From NCBI GenBank assembly GCA_004379165.1, contig NKXK01000025.1, positions 157,890 through 221,889 of the forward strand: 64,000 bases of DNA, read 5' to 3'. This DNA comes from Rhodocyclaceae bacterium (lineage in GTDB: Bacteria; Pseudomonadota; Gammaproteobacteria; Burkholderiales; Rhodocyclaceae). Shown one piece after another: positions 7,553-17,646 of this stretch (position 1 is its first letter; every line of letters starts with the position of its first letter). A program made the translations under genes and the position numbers. The notes under the pieces were generated by a model that was not told the DNA's origin, made no database searches, and saw nothing but the letters and a program-made list of their open reading frames with translations.

Positions 7553-9073
7553 TCAGGCCTTGACCGGAATCTTGCCGATCTTGACCTGCCATTCCTTCGG
7601 GCCGGTTTCATGCACACTGGTGCCGGTGGAGTCGACCGCCACCGTGACCGGCATGTTCTCTACGTCGAACTCGTAGATAGCTTCCATGCCGAGATCGGCA
7701 AAGCCGACAACCTTGGCAGACTTGATCGCCTTGGCGACCAGATAGGCGGCGCCGCCGACGGCCATCAGGTAAGCGGACTGGTTGTCCTTGATCGCCGAAA
7801 TGGCGGTCGGGCCGCGCTCGGACTTGCCGACCATTGAGATCAGGCCGGTCTGTTCCAGCATCATGCGGGTGAACTTGTCCATGCGCGTGGCCGTGGTCGG
7901 GCCGGCCGGGCCGACGACTTCGTCACGCACCGGATCGACCGGGCCAACGTAGTAAATGACGCGGTTGGTGAAGTCCACCGGCAGCTTCTCGCCCTTGGCC
8001 AGCATGTCGGCAATGCGCTTGTGCGCGGCATCGCGGCCGGTGAGCATCTTGCCGTTGAGCAGCAGTTTCTGGCCCGGTTTCCAGGAGGCGACCTGCTCCT
8101 TGGTCAGAGTGTTGAGGTCGACCTGCGTCGCGGCCTTGAGGTCCGGCGTCCAGGTGACGGCCGGCCAGTCTTCCAGCTTCGGCGGCTCGATCTTGGCCGG
8201 GCCGGAACCATCCAGATGGAAGTGGCAGTGGCGGGTGGCGGCGCAGTTCGGCACCAGTGCGACCGGCAGGTTGGCGGCGTGGCAGGGGTAATCGAGCACT
8301 TTGACGTCGAGCACCGTGGTCAGGCCGCCGAGACCCTGGGCACCGACGCCAAGGGCGTTGACCTTCTCGAACAGTTCGAGGCGCAGTTCCTCGGCGCGGT
8401 TTTGCGGGCCGCGGGCCATCAGTTCATGGATGTCCACCGGCGCCATGATCGATTCCTTGGCCAGCAGCATCGCCTTTTCCGGCGTGCCGCCGATACCGAT
8501 GCCGATGATGCCCGGCGGGCACCAGCCGGCACCCATTTCCGGGATCTTCTTCAGCACCCAGTCGACCAGGTCGTCGGACGGGTTGAGCATGGCGAACTTG
8601 GATTTGGCTTCCGAACCACCGCCCTTGGCGGCACAAATCACTTCAACGTGATGGCCTTCGACGATCTCGAAGTGCACCACGGCCGGCGTGTTGTCCTTGG
8701 TGTTCTTACGCGTACCGGCCGGGTCGGCGAGGACGGAAGCGCGCAGCGGGTTGTCCGGATTCGCGTAGGCGCGGCGGACACCTTCGTTGATCATTTCCTG
8801 GATGCTCATTGTCGCATCCGGCCAGCTGACCTGCATGCCGACCTTGATGAAGACCATGCCGATGCCAGTATCCTGGCAAATCGGACGGTGTCCTTCTGCA
8901 GCCATGCGGGAGTTGGTCAGGATCTGGGCAATGGCGTCCTTGGCAGCGGGGGATTCCTCGCGCTCGTAGGCTTCACCCAAGGCCTTGATGTAATCCAGCG
9001 GGTGATAGTAGCTGATGTACTGGAAAGCATCGGCGACGGACTGGATCAGGTCTTCCTGTTTGATTGCGGTCAT
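7553..9073 (-). CDS. fumA: Class I (iron-sulfur) fumarate hydratase
   Basis: A 506-residue homodimeric [4Fe-4S] fumarase converting fumarate to malate. Seen are the N-terminal SRMAAEGHRPICQDTGIGMV (cluster cysteine in PICQDTG), GAGWCPPGIIGIGIGGTPEK, and the C-terminal beta domain with NRVIYYVGPVDPVRDEVVGP and GPTTATRMD. Length is normal for the family. GGAG sits upstream of the ATG at 9073 and an intrinsic terminator follows the stop. The enzyme is oxygen-sensitive, consistent with a microaerobic or anaerobic lifestyle. The fumA/fumB label is by class only. Confidence 0.96.
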   Translation of the reverse strand: MTAIKQEDLIQSVADAFQYISYYHPLDYIKALGEAYEREESPAAKDAIAQILTNSRMAAEGHRPICQDTGIGMVFIKVGMQVSWPDATMSIQEMINEGVRRAYANPDNPLRASVLADPAGTRKNTKDNTPAVVHFEIVEGHHVEVICAAKGGGSEAKSKFAMLNPSDDLVDWVLKKIPEMGAGWCPPGIIGIGIGGTPEKAMLLAKESIMAPVDIHELMARGPQNRAEELRLELFEKVNALGVGAQGLGGLTTVLDVKVLDYPCHAANLPVALVPNCAATRHCHFHLDGSGPAKIEPPKLEDWPAVTWTPDLKAATQVDLNTLTKEQVASWKPGQKLLLNGKMLTGRDAAHKRIADMLAKGEKLPVDFTNRVIYYVGPVDPVRDEVVGPAGPTTATRMDKFTRMMLEQTGLISMVGKSERGPTAISAIKDNQSAYLMAVGGAAYLVAKAIKSAKVVGFADLGMEAIYEFDVENMPVTVAVDSTGTSVHETGPKEWQVKIGKIPVKA

Positions 9074-9088
9074 GCGCAGCTCCGGAAT

Positions 9089-9625
9089 TTAGTGATGTTT
9101 TTGATGTTGCAGGGCAAGGGTCTGGGTCATGGTCTTGTCGACAATGGCCATGGCCAGGGCGGAGATAAGGAATACGACATGGATGACGACCTGCCAGAGC
9201 AAGGTGTGCTCGGACAGGTTGGCGGCATTGATGAAACTCTTGAGCAGGTGGATCGACGAGATGCCGATGATGGCCGTCGATAGCTTGATTTTCAACACAC
9301 CGGCATTGACGTGGGACAGCCATTCCGGTTGGTCGGGATGGTCTTCGAGATCGAGGCGGGAAACGAAGGTTTCATAGCCGCCAACGATGACCATGACCAG
9401 CAGGTTGGCGATCATGACTACGTCAATGAGGCCAAGAACGACCAGCATCACGTCGGTCTCGGTCATGTGATGCGGGCCGAAGGCACCCGTCACGAGGTGG
9501 CTGAGTTCGACCATGAATAGCCAGCAATAAACCACCTGGGCGACGATCAGGCCCAGATAAAGAGGAGCCTGGATCCAGCGGCTGGCGAAAATGAAGGATT
9601 CGAGGTGTTTGACGGGGCCGCTCAT
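9089..9625 (-). CDS. UPF0114 / TIGR00645 family membrane protein (YqhA-like)
   Basis: A 178-residue protein with about four membrane segments, starting [20 protein letters not shown] and containing the family-typical sequence [20 protein letters not shown]. Its function is unknown. It lies 15 nt upstream of the fumarase start on the same strand, so the two are probably cotranscribed. Confidence 0.88.
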   Translation of the reverse strand: MSGPVKHLESFIFASRWIQAPLYLGLIVAQVVYCWLFMVELSHLVTGAFGPHHMTETDVMLVVLGLIDVVMIANLLVMVIVGGYETFVSRLDLEDHPDQPEWLSHVNAGVLKIKLSTAIIGISSIHLLKSFINAANLSEHTLLWQVVIHVVFLISALAMAIVDKTMTQTLALQHQKHH

Positions 9626-9878
9626 GGGTAGATTGGGGTCTCGTTTCTAAAACCAAAAGTTTAGCACGGCCCCTGAGACGAGATCGTCATGTGCCGCTAT
9701 GTTGCGGCGCAGCGTGCTTTCGTAAGCGCTTTGTAAGATTATCATCGTCTAATGCCGTTCTAACGCTGGCGAGGGAGTGTGTATCTCCAGCTTGCGCGGC
9801 TTTTTCACGTCCCGGGCAGCGCCCGAGATCCGATCGGTTGTTTCATCAAAATTGCGAAGTACCGCAGAGGAGAAAAAT

Positions 9879-11831
9879 ATGTCGAAGCTCTATTATCCGT
9901 CCGAGGAGATGGTCAAGAACGCAGCTGTCTCGGGGATGGATGGCTATCGGGCACTGGTCGCTGAAGCTGAAGCCGATTACGAAGGCTTCTGGGCCAAGCG
10001 TGCTCGTGAGCTGATCACCTGGAAAGAGCCGTTTACCCAGACTCTCGACGAGTCCAATGCGCCTTTCTACAAGTGGTTCGCCGACGGCAAGCTTAATGTT
10101 TCCTATAACTGTCTTGATCGTCAGATCGAAGCCGGCAAGGGCAACAAGGTTGCGCTGATTTTTGAAGCTGACAACGGTGAAGTCACCAAGGTGACCTATG
10201 CCGAGCTGCTCTCCAAGGTTGCCAAGTTCGCCAACGCCCTGCGTGGCATGGGCGTCAAGAAGGGCGATCGCGTCGTCATCTACATGCCGATGACCATCGA
10301 AGGCATCTGCGCGATGCAGGCCTGTGCCCGTATCGGTGCCATTCACTCCATCGTTTTCGGTGGCTTCTCCGCACAGTCCCTGCGCGATCGTATCAACGAC
10401 GCCGGCGCTGTTGCCCTGATCACTTCCGACGGCCAGTACCGCGGCGGCAAGGCCATCCCGCTGAAGCCGATCGCCGACGAAGCCTTCGCTATGGGCGGTT
10501 GCGATTCCGTCAAGAACGTCATCGTCTTCAAGCGTACCGGCGCTGAAGTTAACATGGTTGCTGGCCGCGATGTCTGGCTGCACGATGTTGTTGCCAACCA
10601 GTCCGACGTCTGCGAACCGGAATGGGTCGAAGCCGAACACCCGCTGTTCCTGCTCTACACCTCGGGTTCCACCGGCAAGCCGAAGGGTGTCCAGCACTCT
10701 ACCGGCGGCTACCTGTTGCACGCCATCCTGACGATGAAGTACACCTTCGACATCAAGGATAGCGATACCTTCTGGTGTACGGCCGACATCGGCTGGGTCA
10801 CTGGTCACACCTACATCACCTACGGCCCGCTCGCCTGCGGCGCGACCGAAATCGTCTTCGAAGGCGTCCCGACCTATCCGGACGCCGGCCGTTTCTGGAA
10901 GATGATCCAGGACCACAAGGCCACCATCTTCTACACCGCCCCGACCGCGATTCGTTCGCTGATCAAGGCTTCCGACACCAACGCTGCCGTGCATCCGAAG
11001 AGCTACGACCTGTCGTCGCTGCGCATCCTCGGTTCCGTCGGTGAGCCGATCAACCCGGCTGCCTGGGAGTGGTACTACGAGAACGTTGGCGGCGGCCGTT
11101 GCCCGATCGTCGATACCTTCTGGCAGACCGAAACCGGCGGTCACATGATCACCCCGATGCCGGGCGCCACCCCGCTGGTTCCGGGCTCCTGCACCCTGCC
11201 GTTCCCGGGTATCCAGTTTGCCGTGGTTGATGAAACCGGTGCCGAACTGCCGTGGGGCCAGGGCGGTATCCTGGTCTGCAAGAAGCCGTGGCCTTCGATG
11301 ATCCGCACCATCTGGGGCGACAACGAGCGTTTCGTGAAGTCCTACTTCCCGGCCGACTTCCAGGGCAAGCTGTACCTGGCAGGCGACGGCGCGATCCGCG
11401 ATGCCGAAACCGGTTACTTCACCATTACCGGCCGTATCGATGACGTGCTGAACGTCTCCGGTCACCGCATGGGTACGATGGAAATCGAATCCGCACTGGT
11501 TGCCAACCCGCTGGTTGCGGAAGCTGCCGTTGTCGGCCGCCCGGACGACCTGACCGGTGAAGCCATCGTCGCCTTCGTGGTTCTGAAGGGTCAGCGTCCG
11601 ACCGATCCGGAAGCCGCCAAGAAGATCATCAAGGAACTGTCCGACTGGGTTGGCAAGGAGATCGGTCCGATCGCCAAGCCGAAGGACATCCGCTTCGGTG
11701 ACAATCTGCCGAAGACACGTTCCGGCAAGATCATGCGTCGTCTGCTGCGCGGTCTGGCGAAGGGCGAAGAGCTCACGCAAGACACCTCCACGCTGGAAAA
11801 CCCGGCGATCCTGGAGCAGTTGAAGGGCTAA
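9879..11831 (+). CDS. acs: Acetyl-CoA synthetase
   Basis: A 650-residue AMP-forming acetate:CoA ligase. Motifs: [20 protein letters not shown] (P-loop), [48 protein letters not shown] and, near the end, [17 protein letters not shown], whose lysine is the adenylation-step residue regulated by acetylation in this family. The start at 9879 is chosen for AGAGGAG 8-14 nt upstream; an in-frame ATG at 9777 lacks support. Codon choice is strongly biased towards C-ending codons compared with neighbours, suggesting high expression. The downstream kinase and symporter block points to an acetate-scavenging role. Confidence 0.97.
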   Translation: MSKLYYPSEEMVKNAAVSGMDGYRALVAEAEADYEGFWAKRARELITWKEPFTQTLDESNAPFYKWFADGKLNVSYNCLDRQIEAGKGNKVALIFEADNGEVTKVTYAELLSKVAKFANALRGMGVKKGDRVVIYMPMTIEGICAMQACARIGAIHSIVFGGFSAQSLRDRINDAGAVALITSDGQYRGGKAIPLKPIADEAFAMGGCDSVKNVIVFKRTGAEVNMVAGRDVWLHDVVANQSDVCEPEWVEAEHPLFLLYTSGSTGKPKGVQHSTGGYLLHAILTMKYTFDIKDSDTFWCTADIGWVTGHTYITYGPLACGATEIVFEGVPTYPDAGRFWKMIQDHKATIFYTAPTAIRSLIKASDTNAAVHPKSYDLSSLRILGSVGEPINPAAWEWYYENVGGGRCPIVDTFWQTETGGHMITPMPGATPLVPGSCTLPFPGIQFAVVDETGAELPWGQGGILVCKKPWPSMIRTIWGDNERFVKSYFPADFQGKLYLAGDGAIRDAETGYFTITGRIDDVLNVSGHRMGTMEIESALVANPLVAEAAVVGRPDDLTGEAIVAFVVLKGQRPTDPEAAKKIIKELSDWVGKEIGPIAKPKDIRFGDNLPKTRSGKIMRRLLRGLAKGEELTQDTSTLENPAILEQLKG

Positions 11832-11993
11832 GTCGGTACCACCGGGTTTTGCCGAAAGGCAAGACCCGGCTTTGGTCTGGTCGCTTGATCGACCGGCCAG
11901 GCGCCCTCGGCCCTATGCCGGCGGGCTGAAAATATTCGGGATGAAGCACGCTTGCCCAGCTTTATCCAAAAGACAAGAGGCAAGGAGGAGACT

Positions 11994-12101
11994 ATGGTCG
12001 CCAACACGGTGGCCTGTCGTGTGGTCGCAAGACTGCATGCCCAAACGGCTGGCACGCTTGGCGTGCTGGCCGTTTTTATTTTTTCGCCGGGTATGCGATG
12101 A
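11994..12101 (+). CDS. Candidate 35-aa small membrane ORF
   Basis: An ORF begins at 11994 behind a very strong Shine-Dalgarno (AAGGAGGAG, 11982-11990). It encodes 35 residues starting MVANTVACRVVARLH with a hydrophobic stretch AGTLGVLAVFIFSPG. Its stop overlaps the next ATG (ATGA at 12098-12101), suggesting translational coupling to the 63-aa membrane protein. Against it: part of the ORF coincides with a hairpin plus T run that looks like a terminator. It may be a leader peptide or a real microprotein. Confidence 0.4.
   Translation: MVANTVACRVVARLHAQTAGTLGVLAVFIFSPGMR
12044..12084 (+). terminator. Possible intrinsic terminator after acs
   Basis: An interrupted stem (AACGGC...GCACGC / GCGTGC...GCCGTT, about 12044-12074) runs into TTTTTATTTTTT. 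It could end the acs transcript or act as an attenuator for the downstream kinase genes. It overlaps the 35-codon ORF, so the two readings compete. Confidence 0.5.
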
Positions 12102-12289
12102 AGCGCGGTAGCCCGATGCGCCAGCGTCTTGCCGCCGTTGGCCTGGCCGGCTGGCCGTTGCTGACCTTTCCACTGCTCGGCTTGCCTGAGGGCGGCATCG
12201 GCGGCATTCCGGCGATCTACCTTTACCTGTTCGGTGTCTGGGGCGGCTTGATCGGTCTGGCCGCCTGGATTGGCGAGCAGAAGGGCTGA
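12098..12289 (+). CDS. Small membrane protein preceding the symporter-kinase
   Basis: A 63-residue protein with two hydrophobic segments (VGLAGWPLLTFPLLGLPEGG and YLYLFGVWGGLIGLAAWIGE). Its stop lies 3 nt before the ATG of the symporter-histidine kinase. Small two-helix proteins commonly precede solute:sodium symporter-type proteins, so it may be an accessory subunit of the sensor. The gene name is not known. Confidence 0.7.
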   Translation: MKRGSPMRQRLAAVGLAGWPLLTFPLLGLPEGGIGGIPAIYLYLFGVWGGLIGLAAWIGEQKG

Positions 12290-12292
12290 CGC

Positions 12293-15007
12293 ATGCTGTC
12301 AGGCTGGTTTGTCGCCCTCGTTGCCACGGCTTATGTTGGCCTGTTGTTCGCCGTTGCGCGCTACGGTGATGCGCGCGCCGATGCCGGGCGCTCGATCATT
12401 TCGGGCAATGTTTATGCGCTGTCCCTGGCGGTGTATTGCACCTCATGGACCTTTTACGGCAGTGTCGGTCGGGCCACATCGGGCGGGCTGTCCTTCCTGA
12501 CCATCTACATTGGTCCGACGCTGATGCTGCTGTTCGCCGGCGTCCTGATCAAGATGCTACGCATCAGCAAGACCTACCGGATTACGTCGATTGCCGACTT
12601 CATCGCCTCGCGCTACGGCAAGAGCCAACTGCTTGCCGGGCTGGTGACGGTGATCGCGGTCATCGGCATCGTGCCCTACATCGCACTGCAACTGAAGGCC
12701 GTGTCCGCCAGCCTGGCGGTCTTGTTTGGCCAGGTCGAAGCCGGCGTCCTCCCGTGGTGGCTGGATTCGACCTTGCTCGTTGCAGCGGCACTGGCCTTGT
12801 TCACGGTGCTCTTCGGTACCCGGCATCTTGATGCCACCGAGCGACACGAGGGGATGGTAGCGGCGATTGCCTTCGAGTCGGTGGTCAAGCTGGTGGCCTT
12901 CCTCGCGGTCGGGCTGTTCGTGACTTACGGTATTTTTGGCGGTCTGGCGGACGTTTTCCAGCGGGCCGCCGCCGCGCCGGAATTGAGCCGCCTGCTGCAT
13001 CTTGATGCGACGCAAGCTGGCAGTTGGGCTTCGCTGATCCTGCTCTCCGGACTGGCGATCATCCTTTTGCCGCGGCAGTTCCAGATCATCGTCGTCGAAA
13101 ATGTCGATGAATCCCACCTGCGGCGGGCGGTCTGGCTTTTCCCCTTGTACCTTCTGCTGATCAATGTTTTTGTGTTGCCCATTGCGCTGGGCGGGCTGCT
13201 GCATTTTGGCGCGCAGTCCGGTTATGCGGCAGACACTTTCGTCCTGACCTTGCCGATGGCGCACGGTGCAGAGGCGTTGGCGGTTCTGGTATTCATCGGT
13301 GGCCTGTCGGCTGCCACCGGCATGGTGATTGTCGAAACCATCGCCTTGTCGACAATGGTCTGCAACGATCTGGTCATGCCCTGGCTGCTGCGGTCAACCT
13401 GGATTAATGCCCAAAAGCGCAGCGATCTTTCCGGGCTGCTGATCGGTATCCGCCGGGTTGCCATCGTCATCATCCTGCTCCTCGGCTACATTTATTTCCG
13501 GGCGGCGGGCGAGGCCTATGCGCTGGTCGGGATCGGTCTGATCTCGTTTGCGGCGGTCGCACAGTTCGCACCAGTGTTGTTCGGCGGCATGTACTGGAAG
13601 CAGGGCACGCGCGCGGGTGCCGTTGCCGGCCTGGTGGCCGGGTTTATCGTCTGGATGTACACCCTGCTGCTGCCCTCATTCGCGAAGTCGGGCTGGATCG
13701 GCAACGGCTTTGTCGAGCACGGTCTGTTCGGTCTGGAATGGCTGAAAGCTCAGAGCCTGTTCGGGCTGCGCGGTATGGACGCGATTTCGCACTGCCTGTG
13801 GTGGAGCTTGCTGGCCAATCTCGGCGCCTATGTCGTGGTGTCGCTGAATACCCGTCCGGATGCGCTTGAGGCAGGGCAGGCAGAGCGCTTTGTCGATATC
13901 TTCCGGCGCGCACATCGGGACACGGATTCCTTGTTATGGCGTGGTCAGGCGTCGCTCGGCGAACTTGTCGGTTTGCTTGAGCGCTTTCTTGGCCCGGCAC
14001 GGGCAGACCAGCAGCTGTCGGCATATGCCGCACAACGTGGTGTCGGCAGTTGGCATAAGCTGAAGGTCGATGCCGATCTGGTGCACTTTGCCGAGGCCGA
14101 GCTGGCTGGTGCCATCGGCTCCGCCAGCGCGCGGGTGATGGTTGCCTCGGTGGCGCAGGAAGAAGATCTCGGCCTGGATGAGGTGCTCGATATCCTCGAT
14201 GAGGCGACGCAGGTGCGGGCCTACAGCAAGGAACTCGAAGCCAAGCAACAGGCGCTGGAGGTGGCGACGGCCGAGCTGCGCGAGGCCAACGAGCGCCTGC
14301 GCGAACTGGACCGGATGAAGGACGATTTCATCTCGACGGTGACGCATGAACTGCGCACGCCACTGACCTCGATCCGCGCCCTGTCGGAAATGTTGCACGA
14401 AGATCCGCGTGCCGCCCTCGCTGACCGCAAGCGCTTTCTTGGCATCATCGTCAGCGAGGCGGAGCGACTGACCCGCCTGATCAACCAGATTCTCGACATG
14501 GCCAAGCTTGAGTCCGGGCGTGCCGAGTGGACGACAGCCGAGGTAGACCTCGGCGAGGTAGCGCGCGAGGCGATGGATTCGCTCGGCCAGCTTTACCGCG
14601 ACAAGCACGTTGCCCTGAGTGGCGAGATTCCAGATTCCGGGCCGGTGGTGCTGGCTGATCGCGACCGGCTGGTACAGGTGATGATCAATCTGCTGTCGAA
14701 CGCCGTCAAATTTGTGGCGGCCGAGACTGGAGTGGTCAAGGTTACCGTTGAGACTGATGGCGGCATGGTGCGGGTCGCCGTGGCGGACAACGGGCCGGGG
14801 TTGACGGCAGAAGAATGCAGTGTCATTTTCGAGAAATTCCGTCAGGGTGGAAACACTATGACGGACAAGCCCCAGGGAACCGGTCTCGGCCTGCCGATCA
14901 GCCGGCAGATTGTCGAGTATTTCGGGGGCGCGTTATGGGTTGAAAGCCAGCCCGGCGCAGGAGCAAATTTCATTTTCACGGTGCCTTTACCGGCAGCGGA
15001 TGAATAA
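12293..15007 (+). CDS. Sodium:solute symporter-histidine kinase fusion (CbrA/CrbS-like)
   Basis: A 904-residue sensor kinase. Residues about 1-520 form an SLC5-type symporter domain with some 13 membrane helices. A cytoplasmic linker and coiled coil (about 640-675) follow, then a HisKA domain with the phospho-acceptor His685 in THELRTPL, N-box MINLLSNAVKF, G1 VADNGPGL and G2 GTGLGLPIS. It has no receiver of its own; a single-domain receiver gene begins 16 nt later. In Vibrio and Pseudomonas such fusions sense carbon supply and control acs. Its position between acs and an acetate-type symporter suggests the same here (inference). Confidence 0.93.
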   Translation: MLSGWFVALVATAYVGLLFAVARYGDARADAGRSIISGNVYALSLAVYCTSWTFYGSVGRATSGGLSFLTIYIGPTLMLLFAGVLIKMLRISKTYRITSIADFIASRYGKSQLLAGLVTVIAVIGIVPYIALQLKAVSASLAVLFGQVEAGVLPWWLDSTLLVAAALALFTVLFGTRHLDATERHEGMVAAIAFESVVKLVAFLAVGLFVTYGIFGGLADVFQRAAAAPELSRLLHLDATQAGSWASLILLSGLAIILLPRQFQIIVVENVDESHLRRAVWLFPLYLLLINVFVLPIALGGLLHFGAQSGYAADTFVLTLPMAHGAEALAVLVFIGGLSAATGMVIVETIALSTMVCNDLVMPWLLRSTWINAQKRSDLSGLLIGIRRVAIVIILLLGYIYFRAAGEAYALVGIGLISFAAVAQFAPVLFGGMYWKQGTRAGAVAGLVAGFIVWMYTLLLPSFAKSGWIGNGFVEHGLFGLEWLKAQSLFGLRGMDAISHCLWWSLLANLGAYVVVSLNTRPDALEAGQAERFVDIFRRAHRDTDSLLWRGQASLGELVGLLERFLGPARADQQLSAYAAQRGVGSWHKLKVDADLVHFAEAELAGAIGSASARVMVASVAQEEDLGLDEVLDILDEATQVRAYSKELEAKQQALEVATAELREANERLRELDRMKDDFISTVTHELRTPLTSIRALSEMLHEDPRAALADRKRFLGIIVSEAERLTRLINQILDMAKLESGRAEWTTAEVDLGEVAREAMDSLGQLYRDKHVALSGEIPDSGPVVLADRDRLVQVMINLLSNAVKFVAAETGVVKVTVETDGGMVRVAVADNGPGLTAEECSVIFEKFRQGGNTMTDKPQGTGLGLPISRQIVEYFGGALWVESQPGAGANFIFTVPLPAADE

Positions 15008-15023
15008 CAAGGGAGACTTACTG

Positions 15024-15395
15024 ATGTCGCACAAAATTCTGATTGTCGATGACGAACCCAACATCGTCATTTCGCTTGAATTCCTGATGAAAAAAGAGGG
15101 CTTCCAGATCGCCGTTGCTGGCGACGGCGAAGAAGCGCTGGCCAAGGTCGCCAGTTTCGCGCCGGATCTGTTGCTGCTCGACGTGATGATGCCGAAGAAA
15201 TCCGGTTTTGAGGTTTGCGAGGCCTTGCGTGCCGACCCGGCCAACAGCGCCCTGAAAATTGTAATGCTGACCGCCAAGGGTCGTGAGACTGAAGTCGCCA
15301 AAGGTCTCGCAATCGGTGCCGATGCCTATGTGACCAAACCCTTCTCGACCAAGGACCTCGTGGTTCGCGTCAAGGAGTTACTCGGCGCTGCCTGA
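15024..15395 (+). CDS. Single-domain response regulator
   Basis: A 123-residue stand-alone receiver: acidic pocket D9-D10, phospho-acceptor D53 (LLLLDVMMP), T83 and K105 (VTKPFS) are all present. There is no output domain, so it must act by protein contact, for example on the exonuclease or DUF294 proteins downstream, or as a phosphate relay. The start at 15024 is set by GGGAG 9 nt upstream; a longer frame overlapping the kinase is rejected. It is presumably the partner of the symporter-kinase just upstream. Confidence 0.93.
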   Translation: MSHKILIVDDEPNIVISLEFLMKKEGFQIAVAGDGEEALAKVASFAPDLLLLDVMMPKKSGFEVCEALRADPANSALKIVMLTAKGRETEVAKGLAIGADAYVTKPFSTKDLVVRVKELLGAA

Positions 15396-15405
15396 TCGGC
15401 GTCTG

Positions 15406-15435
15406 CGGTCAACGCGAAAATCCGTCCAAAATCGG
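15406..15435 (+). repeat. Dispersed 30-bp repeat, intergenic copy c
   Basis: CGGTCAACGCGAAAATC then CGTCCAAAATCGG; same family as the copy at 3791. It lies between the receiver and the membrane exonuclease gene. Confidence 0.65.
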
Positions 15436-15485
15436 GCTGGATAGTTCCGGAGCGTTACTCCGACACTTTTCTCAGGATGTCCGCC

Positions 15486-17645
15486 ATGAAGGCAAAACAT
15501 CGGTTCATTGCTGCCATTATCGTTCTCGGTCTGCTGATGACCGGGCCGTTCTGCGTTACCTCGCTGCTCATCTGGCTGGACATGAAGGAAGCCGAGCGCG
15601 AAATGCTGACACAACTGCTCCTCCAGCGTCTGCCCATCGGCACGATCATGACCCTCTTCGGTTTCGGCATTGGTGTGCTGGTCCTGCACAAGCTGTTCAA
15701 ACAGTACGTCGAAGGCTTGCTGCGCATGTCGGAAACCCTGCGCCTGATGCTCGGCGCCAACCGCAACTTCCGGGTGACACCGGAAGGACCGCCGGAGGTG
15801 CAGCAACTGGCAATCGCCGCCAACGATCTTGCGGAGCAGCGCAACCAGTTGATGGACGATGTCGACGCCCAGATCGCCCGCGCCAAGGCCTCGGTGGAGG
15901 AGGAAAAAAACCGTCTCGCCGCGTTGATGTCCGAGTTGGCGCAGGCGGTGGTCGTCTGTAACCTTGATGGCCGCATCCTGCTTTACAACAACCGCGCCCG
16001 TTTGCAGTTCAAGGCGCTGGCCCAGGGGCCGACCAGCGTCTCCGGCGGCGCTCTGATCGGTCTGGGACGCTCGATTTTCTCGATTCTCGACAAGAGTCAG
16101 GTGGAGCACGCCCAGGAGGTTATCCGGGGAAGGCTGGCAGGTGGCAAGACGCCGATTTCCAATTTCATCACCTCGACCCGTGGCGGCCAACTCCTGCGGG
16201 TGCAGATGGTGCCCGTCCTTGCCGCAGGCAATGACGGTGAACAGACGATGAGCGGTTTGGTGCTGACGGTCGAGAACATCACCCGTAGCCTGGAGCAGGA
16301 GGCGCGCCGCGATCAGGTGATGCATACGCTGACCGAAGGCACCCGAGCGTCGCTGGGCAACATCCGGGCAGCAGTCGGCAACCTGATCGACTATCCCGAC
16401 ATGGACACTGATCTGCGCGAACGTTTCGTCAAGGTGGTCGATGATGAGGCCGCCAAGATGAGCCGCAGCCTCGATCAGACCATGGGCGAGTTCTCCGATT
16501 CGATGAAGACCCGCTGGCCAATGGAAGACATTCTTGCCATCGATATCATTGCCGCCGCCGAGCGTCGCATCAACGACAAGCTGAAGTTGTCGACAAAGTG
16601 CGAGGAAATCGACGATGCCTTGTGGATCAAGGCCGACAGCTATTCGCTGGTTTTCGCGCTGACCTTCCTTGCATCACGCCTGCAGGATCACTACGAGCTC
16701 CGTGAACTGCGTTTCCGCCTCACTTGCGAGGGCAAACTGGCCTATCTTGATCTGATCTGGGCCGGCCCGGCAATGTCTTCCGAGACGTTTTACACCTGGG
16801 AAATGGACGCGATGCAGATCGGTAGCGAAAGCTCGCCGCTCAGCTTGCGCGATGTCATCGACCGTCATGGCGGCGAAATCTGGTATCAGCGTGAAAAAGC
16901 TGCACATCGTGCCTATTTCCGGTTTGTGCTGCCGCTGGCGACCCCGGAAGTGGCTGGCGAAACCGAGGAGCGCCAGCGTGGCACCGGTCGTCCGGAGTAT
17001 TACGACTTCGACCTTTTCAGCACGCGTGACACGACCATCGACCTAGACCGCAAGCTGTCCGATCTGGCCTACACGGTATTCGATACCGAAACCACGGGGC
17101 TCGAGCCGTCGAATGGCGACGAGATCATCCAGATCGGCGCCGCCCGCATCGTCAATAACCGTCTGCTGCGGCAAGAGATTTTCGACCAGATCGTCGATCC
17201 GGAAATTCCCCTCAAGCCGGAATCGATCCCCATTCATGGCATTACCGAGGACATGGTGCTCGGCAAGCCGAACATCGACATCGTCCTGCCAGCGTTCCAT
17301 GCCTTCTGTGAGGATACGGTGCTCATCGCGCACAACGCGGCGTTCGACATGCGCTTCCTGCAGTTGAAGGAAGACCGCACAGGCCTTCGTTTCACGCAAC
17401 CGGTGCTCGATACCCTGTTGCTGTCGGCGGTGATCCATCCCAATCAGGAGTCGCACAAACTTGATGTCATCCTCGAGCGCCTCGGGATCAAGATCGGCAG
17501 CCGCCACAATGCGCTGGAGGATGCCTGGGCGACCGGTGAGGTGTTCCTCAAGATGATTCCGCTGCTTGAGGAAAAAGGCATCGTGACGGTCCGTCAGGCC
17601 ATCGAAGCCTCGGCCAAGACCCAGTTTGCGCGGGTGACGTATTGA
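15486..17645 (+). CDS. Membrane pseudo-kinase fused to DEDDh 3'-5' exonuclease
   Basis: About 719 residues. Two N-terminal membrane segments (IIVLGLLMTGPFCVTSLLI and IGTIMTLFGFGIGVLVLH) are followed by a HAMP-like linker and coiled coil, a PAS domain (about 165-280; VVVCNLDGRILLYNNRARLQ), then a kinase-like core. That core lacks the phospho-acceptor histidine (TRASLGNIRAAVGN where HELRTPL would be) and has only a remnant ATPase domain. From about residue 530 there is a PolC/epsilon-type exonuclease with exo I FDTETTGLEP, exo II AHNAAFDMRF and exo III HNALEDAWAT, so nuclease activity looks intact. The ATG at 15477 is an alternative start. The target is unknown; the context suggests signalling linked to acetate uptake. 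Confidence 0.85.
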   Translation: MKAKHRFIAAIIVLGLLMTGPFCVTSLLIWLDMKEAEREMLTQLLLQRLPIGTIMTLFGFGIGVLVLHKLFKQYVEGLLRMSETLRLMLGANRNFRVTPEGPPEVQQLAIAANDLAEQRNQLMDDVDAQIARAKASVEEEKNRLAALMSELAQAVVVCNLDGRILLYNNRARLQFKALAQGPTSVSGGALIGLGRSIFSILDKSQVEHAQEVIRGRLAGGKTPISNFITSTRGGQLLRVQMVPVLAAGNDGEQTMSGLVLTVENITRSLEQEARRDQVMHTLTEGTRASLGNIRAAVGNLIDYPDMDTDLRERFVKVVDDEAAKMSRSLDQTMGEFSDSMKTRWPMEDILAIDIIAAAERRINDKLKLSTKCEEIDDALWIKADSYSLVFALTFLASRLQDHYELRELRFRLTCEGKLAYLDLIWAGPAMSSETFYTWEMDAMQIGSESSPLSLRDVIDRHGGEIWYQREKAAHRAYFRFVLPLATPEVAGETEERQRGTGRPEYYDFDLFSTRDTTIDLDRKLSDLAYTVFDTETTGLEPSNGDEIIQIGAARIVNNRLLRQEIFDQIVDPEIPLKPESIPIHGITEDMVLGKPNIDIVLPAFHAFCEDTVLIAHNAAFDMRFLQLKEDRTGLRFTQPVLDTLLLSAVIHPNQESHKLDVILERLGIKIGSRHNALEDAWATGEVFLKMIPLLEEKGIVTVRQAIEASAKTQFARVTY

Positions 17646-17646
17646 G

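Noticed and set aside
9846..11780. A 644-codon open frame antisense to acetyl-CoA synthetase
   Set aside because: It is the mirror frame of a GC-rich, codon-biased gene; its product is low-complexity Gly/Asp/His/Gln-rich with no domain, and acs is unmistakable on the other strand.
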